A DNA stretch of 64,000 nucleotides from an uncultured Oscillospiraceae bacterium (lineage in GTDB: Bacteria > Bacillota > Clostridia > Oscillospirales > Oscillospiraceae). Where the stretch lies: NCBI GenBank assembly GCA_947599875.1, contig CANQFV010000001.1, forward strand, positions 140,233-204,232, read 5' to 3'. Of this stretch, positions 60,625 through 64,000 are shown piece after piece (positions within the stretch are counted from its first letter, which is position 1; every line of letters starts with the position of its first letter). A model generated the notes under the pieces. That model was not told the origin of the DNA, ran no database searches, and saw only the letters and a list, made by a program, of their open reading frames with translations. Both the position numbers and the translations under genes were made by a program.

Positions 60625-62598
60625 ATGATGGATGAACTGTATATCGGAAAGTACCTGGACGAGAGATACGAGATCATAGAGAAGATCGGCTCCGGCGGCA
60701 TGGCCGTGGTGTACAAGGCCCTGGATCACCGCCTCAACCGGTTTGTGGCTATTAAGATCTTAAAATCCGATCTGGCCCAGGACCCGGATCTCCGCCGCCG
60801 TTTCCACGCGGAGAGCCAGGCTGTAGCTATGCTTTCTCACCCGAATATTGTCTCCGTATACGACGTGAACCACTCCGACAACGTGGACTATATCGTGATG
60901 GAGCTGATCGAGGGCATCACCCTGAAGCAGTACATAAACCGCAAGGGGATCCTGAACTGGAAGGAGGCCCTCCACTTCACCACGCAGATCGTGAAGGCCC
61001 TGGAACACGCCCACTCCCGCGGCATCATCCACCGGGATATCAAGCCCCACAACATTATGATCCTGAAGGACGGCAACGTGAAGGTGGCTGACTTCGGCAT
61101 TGCCAGGCTCCTCACCACCCAGAACACCCTGACCCAGCAGGCCCTGGGGTCCGTCCACTATATCTCCCCGGAGCAGGCGAAGGGCGGCGCCGCCGACGCC
61201 AGGAGCGACATCTACTCCGTGGGCGTGGTGATGTACGAGATGCTCACCTCCCGTCTGCCCTTTGAGGGGGACAACGCGGTGTCCATCGCTATCCAGCATA
61301 TAAGCTCCGTCCCCCTTCAGCCCAGGGAGATCAACCCCGACATCCCCGTGGGGCTGGAGGAGATCACCATGCGGGCCATGTCGCCCAATATGTCCTCCCG
61401 GTATCAGTCCGCCACGGAGATGCTCACGGATCTGGAGGATTTCCGGAAAAATCCCTCCGTCAGGTTCAATTACTCCGTGATCCCCTCCCTAGCCGACGAC
61501 ATCGGCTCCACCCGGGCCATCCCCACAAGGGCCATTTCGGACGCGGAGCGCGCCAGGAGGAGAGTCAGCGGGAACGGGGCCGTGAGGAACCGCACCACGT
61601 CGGAGGAGTACCGGGAGAACCGGAGAAAATCCGGCAGGACCACCATGCTGGTGGGGGTATTCTGTATCGCCCTGCTGCTTGTCATGCTGGTGGTCTTTAT
61701 GTGGGACTACCAGATCCGGGACTGGATCATGCCCCAGGACGAGCAGAAGATCACCGTCCGCAACTTTGTGGGCGCCATGTATGACGAGGTGGTCAGCAAC
61801 GCCGAGTATTTGATGTACTACACCTTCACGCCGGCAAAGTACGACGTGGATTCCGATAAGCCGGAGGGGTATATCCTGGAGCAGGATCCCGCGGAGGGCA
61901 CCACCTACCCCCTGAGTGACAACAAGATTTCCGTGACCCTGACCATCGCGGCGGGGCGGGAGGAGGTCCTGATGCCAGATGTCATCAACATGGACTACCG
62001 GGAGGCCAAGAACAAGCTGGAGCTGCTGAAGCTGAATCTGGACATCGTCTGCGACGGCCAGCCCAACGACACCTATACCCCGGACTACGTCTTTGACCAG
62101 ATGCCCAAGAAAGATCAGCCCCTCGCCCCGGGTATGACCGTGGTGCTGACCTACAGCACCGGCCCCAACATCCCCCTGACGAAGGTGCCCAACCTTCTTG
62201 AGCTTACAGAGGCCTCTGCCTTGCAGAAGCTGGAGCAGATGCAGCTGAAGGGCCGGAAGGAGGAGGAATTCAACGACACCGCCCAGAAGGGGAGGGTGTT
62301 CCAGCAGAGCATCGATCCGGATACGGAGGTGGAGGTGGATACCGAGATCATCTTCTACATCTCCTTGGGGCCCGATCCCAGCGAGCAGCCGGGTCACACC
62401 ACGCCTGGCGGCACGCAGACCCCGGGAGGGAGTGAGAATCCCGGAGGGACTGAAAATCCCGGCGGTACAGAGAATCCCGGCGGGAGCGAATCCCCGGGAG
62501 GGGAGGAGAACCCGGGCGGCGATGATCCCGGCGGCAGTGAAGTCCCCGACGACGGCGAGCTTGGCGCGCCGGGGGAGGGAGTCCAGCCCAGTGGTTGA
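60625..62598 (+). CDS. prkC: PASTA-domain Ser/Thr protein kinase (PrkC/Stk1)
   Basis: 657 residues. The cytoplasmic kinase domain (about 12-275) has GSGGMAVVYKA, the VAIKIL Lys, HRDIKPHNIM catalytic loop and VADFGIAR. One membrane segment lies near 345-367 (TTMLVGVFCIALLLVMLVVFMW). Three extracellular PASTA repeats follow (about 375-450, 451-520, 521-590), which bind muropeptides or lipid II. The C-terminus is a Pro/Gly/Asn/Glu-rich tail of about ten PGG-type repeats. GGGAGGT precedes ATG 60625; ATG 60628 is equally possible. Confidence 0.96.
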   Translation: MMDELYIGKYLDERYEIIEKIGSGGMAVVYKALDHRLNRFVAIKILKSDLAQDPDLRRRFHAESQAVAMLSHPNIVSVYDVNHSDNVDYIVMELIEGITLKQYINRKGILNWKEALHFTTQIVKALEHAHSRGIIHRDIKPHNIMILKDGNVKVADFGIARLLTTQNTLTQQALGSVHYISPEQAKGGAADARSDIYSVGVVMYEMLTSRLPFEGDNAVSIAIQHISSVPLQPREINPDIPVGLEEITMRAMSPNMSSRYQSATEMLTDLEDFRKNPSVRFNYSVIPSLADDIGSTRAIPTRAISDAERARRRVSGNGAVRNRTTSEEYRENRRKSGRTTMLVGVFCIALLLVMLVVFMWDYQIRDWIMPQDEQKITVRNFVGAMYDEVVSNAEYLMYYTFTPAKYDVDSDKPEGYILEQDPAEGTTYPLSDNKISVTLTIAAGREEVLMPDVINMDYREAKNKLELLKLNLDIVCDGQPNDTYTPDYVFDQMPKKDQPLAPGMTVVLTYSTGPNIPLTKVPNLLELTEASALQKLEQMQLKGRKEEEFNDTAQKGRVFQQSIDPDTEVEVDTEIIFYISLGPDPSEQPGHTTPGGTQTPGGSENPGGTENPGGTENPGGSESPGGEENPGGDDPGGSEVPDDGELGAPGEGVQPSG

Positions 62599-63484
62599 TG
62601 GGGTGATCATCCGGGCCATCAGCGGCTACTACGACGTTGATACGCCCGACGGGGAGATCCGCTGCCGCGCCAGGGGAAGGATGCGCTATGACAAAATATC
62701 GCCCTTGGTGGGCGACAGGGTGCGGATCACTGTCTCCCCCTCCGGGGAGGGGACGGTCGAGGAGATTTGCCCGCGCAGGAACTTCTTTACCCGGCCGGCC
62801 GTGGCCAATATGGATCTGGTCGTCATGATTGCCGCGCAGGTGGTGCCGGTGACGGATCCGTTCCTCATTGACCGGATGACGGCCATCGCCGCCGGCGCCG
62901 GGGCGGATATCCTCATTGCGCTGAATAAATGTGACCTGGATCCGGCCGATAAGCTCTATGAGATTTACACCAAGGCCGGATACCCCGTGCTGCGGGTCAG
63001 CGCCGTGACGGGGCAGGGGATCTTGCAGCTGCGGCAGGCCCTACGGGGCAGGACGTGCGTCTTTACCGGGAACTCCGGCGTGGGGAAGTCCAGTCTTCTC
63101 AACGCGCTGGATCCGGCCTTTGCCCTCCCCGTGGGGGAGATAAGCGAAAAGCTGGGCCGCGGCCGCCACACAACGCGCCATGTGGAGCTTTTCCCCACGG
63201 CGGACGGGGCGCTTATCGCCGACACGCCGGGCTTTTCGGCCTTTGACGTGGATCGGATGGAGCTGACGGACCCCGAGAAGCTCCAGTACACCTTCCGGGA
63301 GTTTGCGCCGTACCTTGACCGGTGCCGATTTGTGGGCTGTTCCCACACCAGGGAGTCCGGCTGCGCCGTTTTGGAGGCCGTGAAGGACGGGGCGATCCCC
63401 GCCTCCCGCCACAAAAGCTATGTGCGCCTGTATGACCAGCTCAAGTCCGTCAACGAGTGGGAGCGCAGGCCCGTCACCAAATGA
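62591..63484 (+). CDS. rsgA: Ribosome small subunit GTPase RsgA
   Basis: 297 residues, a circularly permuted GTPase that checks late 30S assembly. An OB fold at the N-terminus (about 1-65) is followed by permuted GTPase motifs: G4 LNKCDLDP, G1 TGNSGVGKSSLLNAL, G2/G3 GRGRHTTRHVEL and ADTPGFSAF. The C-terminal zinc site is CRFVGCSHTRESGC. GTG 62591 (8 bases inside the kinase gene, GGGAGG upstream) is preferred over GTG 62603. Usually rpe and thiamine pyrophosphokinase genes follow; here they do not. Confidence 0.95.
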   Translation: MVDGVIIRAISGYYDVDTPDGEIRCRARGRMRYDKISPLVGDRVRITVSPSGEGTVEEICPRRNFFTRPAVANMDLVVMIAAQVVPVTDPFLIDRMTAIAAGAGADILIALNKCDLDPADKLYEIYTKAGYPVLRVSAVTGQGILQLRQALRGRTCVFTGNSGVGKSSLLNALDPAFALPVGEISEKLGRGRHTTRHVELFPTADGALIADTPGFSAFDVDRMELTDPEKLQYTFREFAPYLDRCRFVGCSHTRESGCAVLEAVKDGAIPASRHKSYVRLYDQLKSVNEWERRPVTK

Positions 63485-63910
63485 CGGTATGCGGGGGAAT
63501 CATGCGAATATGACTTATCAGAAATTGACAGAAAACGATCATTTCATGCAATACAAGCTGTAACTTCCCGCCTTTTGGGAAGTGAATCGGGGCGAAAAAT
63601 CTGAATTTGCGGAGGGTGTAATTGATTGCTTCACCCTTCAATCCGGAAGCCCTCTATTTCAAGCCTTTTTTGGCACTTCTGCACCGGAGAAGGCTTTTTC
63701 TGTTTGTATCAAAACCGGCAGGAACATTGAGATCATCTTGCAGTTTTTGATACAAGGCCGAGAAAAAATTGAAAAGTGCGCCTTTGCGGTGTATGCTGCC
63801 GCTTGGGGTGTAAAATGAGTGCTGGAAGTGGATTTATTCACAATTTTTTGATGAGATGATTTGGAAATCGGAGCGCGTCCGTTCCACAAGCAGTTATTTG
63901 GAGGGATAGA
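63485..63910. other. A/T-richer gap without a clear gene
   Basis: This gap follows rsgA and has noticeably lower G+C than the rest of the window. It holds small inverted repeats: ACTTCCC/GGGAAGT (63563-63583), AAGCCTT/AAGGCTT with a T run (63660-63699, terminator-like), and TTGTATCAAAA (63704-63714) with TTTTGATACAA (63745-63755). An open frame at 63582-63818 has no ribosome-binding site or known motif, so I do not call it. The change in composition suggests the edge of a transferred segment. Confidence 0.5.
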
Positions 63911-64000
63911 ATGGTAATAAAGACATTTGATGAATACTATCGAGATGATTTGATTTTCATGGTTTTACAGGCAAAAGATGCATTGGGAAGAAAGCCGACA
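63911..64000 (+). CDS. N-terminal start of a GNAT-like acetyltransferase (partial)
   Basis: Only 30 residues are inside the window, beginning VIKTFDEYYRDDLIFMVLQA and going on with KDALGRKP. GGAGGGATAG lies just before ATG 63911. The opening resembles GNAT-family N-acetyltransferases (FMVLQAKDALG-type first helix), but the catalytic part is missing so the call is tentative. Codon use is A/T-richer than in the neighbours. Confidence 0.45.
   Translation, partial: MVIKTFDEYYRDDLIFMVLQAKDALGRKPT

Noticed and set aside
63704..63755. TTGTATCAAAA/TTTTGATACAA as ends of an insertion sequence
   Set aside because: Only 30 bases lie between the arms, with no transposase or target duplication; an operator or chance palindrome is as likely.
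63582..63818. Possible 78-residue gene in the A/T-rich gap
   Set aside because: No ribosome-binding site, no motif, and it crosses a terminator-like inverted repeat.

Overview
The window looks like chromosome from a high-GC, spore-forming member of the Clostridia, most likely the gut Oscillospiraceae and relatives. The reasons are a fused IspH-ribosomal protein S1 gene, sporulation genes (SpoIVFA/SpoIVFB pair, GerW/YtfJ, a DacF-type carboxypeptidase), a tryptophan T-box, the TIGR03960/TIGR03936 radical-SAM pair, RemA, CdaA/CdaR, and GC-rich intergenic repeats. No plasmid, phage, IS transposase, CRISPR array or rRNA gene was seen. Nearly everything is housekeeping DNA, densely packed with many 1-25 bp gene overlaps.

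Layout. 1-5156: end of an unknown gene, a 0.9 kb repeat field, then a small operon (hydrolase, HAD phosphatase, cation-efflux protein, DegV, thioesterase). 5212-5288: tRNA-Pro(CGG), followed by 1.7 kb of pure repeat mosaic. 6961-8590 (minus): DUF4358 lipoprotein and SGNH hydrolase. 8802-15251 (minus): complete trpEGDCFBA operon behind a T-box leader. 15716-20900: SpoIVFA/SpoIVFB-like pair, radical-SAM pair, pfkA. 21062-25434: rplS, lepB, rbgA, rnhB, yraN, thrC. 25508-32449: DUF1540, metallophosphoesterase, tig, clpP, clpX, lon. 32454-38222: engB, M50 protease, scpAB, DUF2953, gerW, dacF, rRNA pseudouridine synthase. 38374-43887: RpiR-type regulator, HI0933-type flavoprotein, cmk, plsC, ispH-rpsA. 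44348-47093: ispD, ispF, DUF3343, cysteine-desulfurase-like protein. 47361-51542: cdaA, cdaR, DUF5685, J-domain protein, membrane protein. 51805-63484: yicC, remA, gmk, rpoZ, priA, def, fmt, rsmB, rlmN, PP2C phosphatase, PASTA kinase, rsgA. From 63485 the base composition falls and a GNAT-like gene begins.

The most unusual content is between the genes. A composite intergenic element made of ordered hairpins (called H1-H2-H3-H4 here) recurs at least six times. Its architecture and short linkers are conserved while its stems change on both sides together. Its H4 arm often looks like the Rho-independent terminator of the neighbouring gene, and one copy supplies the last codons and stop of a protein. 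A second family is a REP-like mosaic built on GGGGACGGTTCTTT pairs.

Other points: two promoter-like blocks with identical sequence and spacing, fitting the forespore sigma-G pattern, precede dacF and the DUF1540 gene; a sigma-E-like site precedes spoIVFA; five GTTAACATAA-type repeats run across the start of spoIVFB; and the M50 protease gene after engB has its -10 box placed for a leaderless mRNA. All gene functions were inferred by reading motifs, with no database search.
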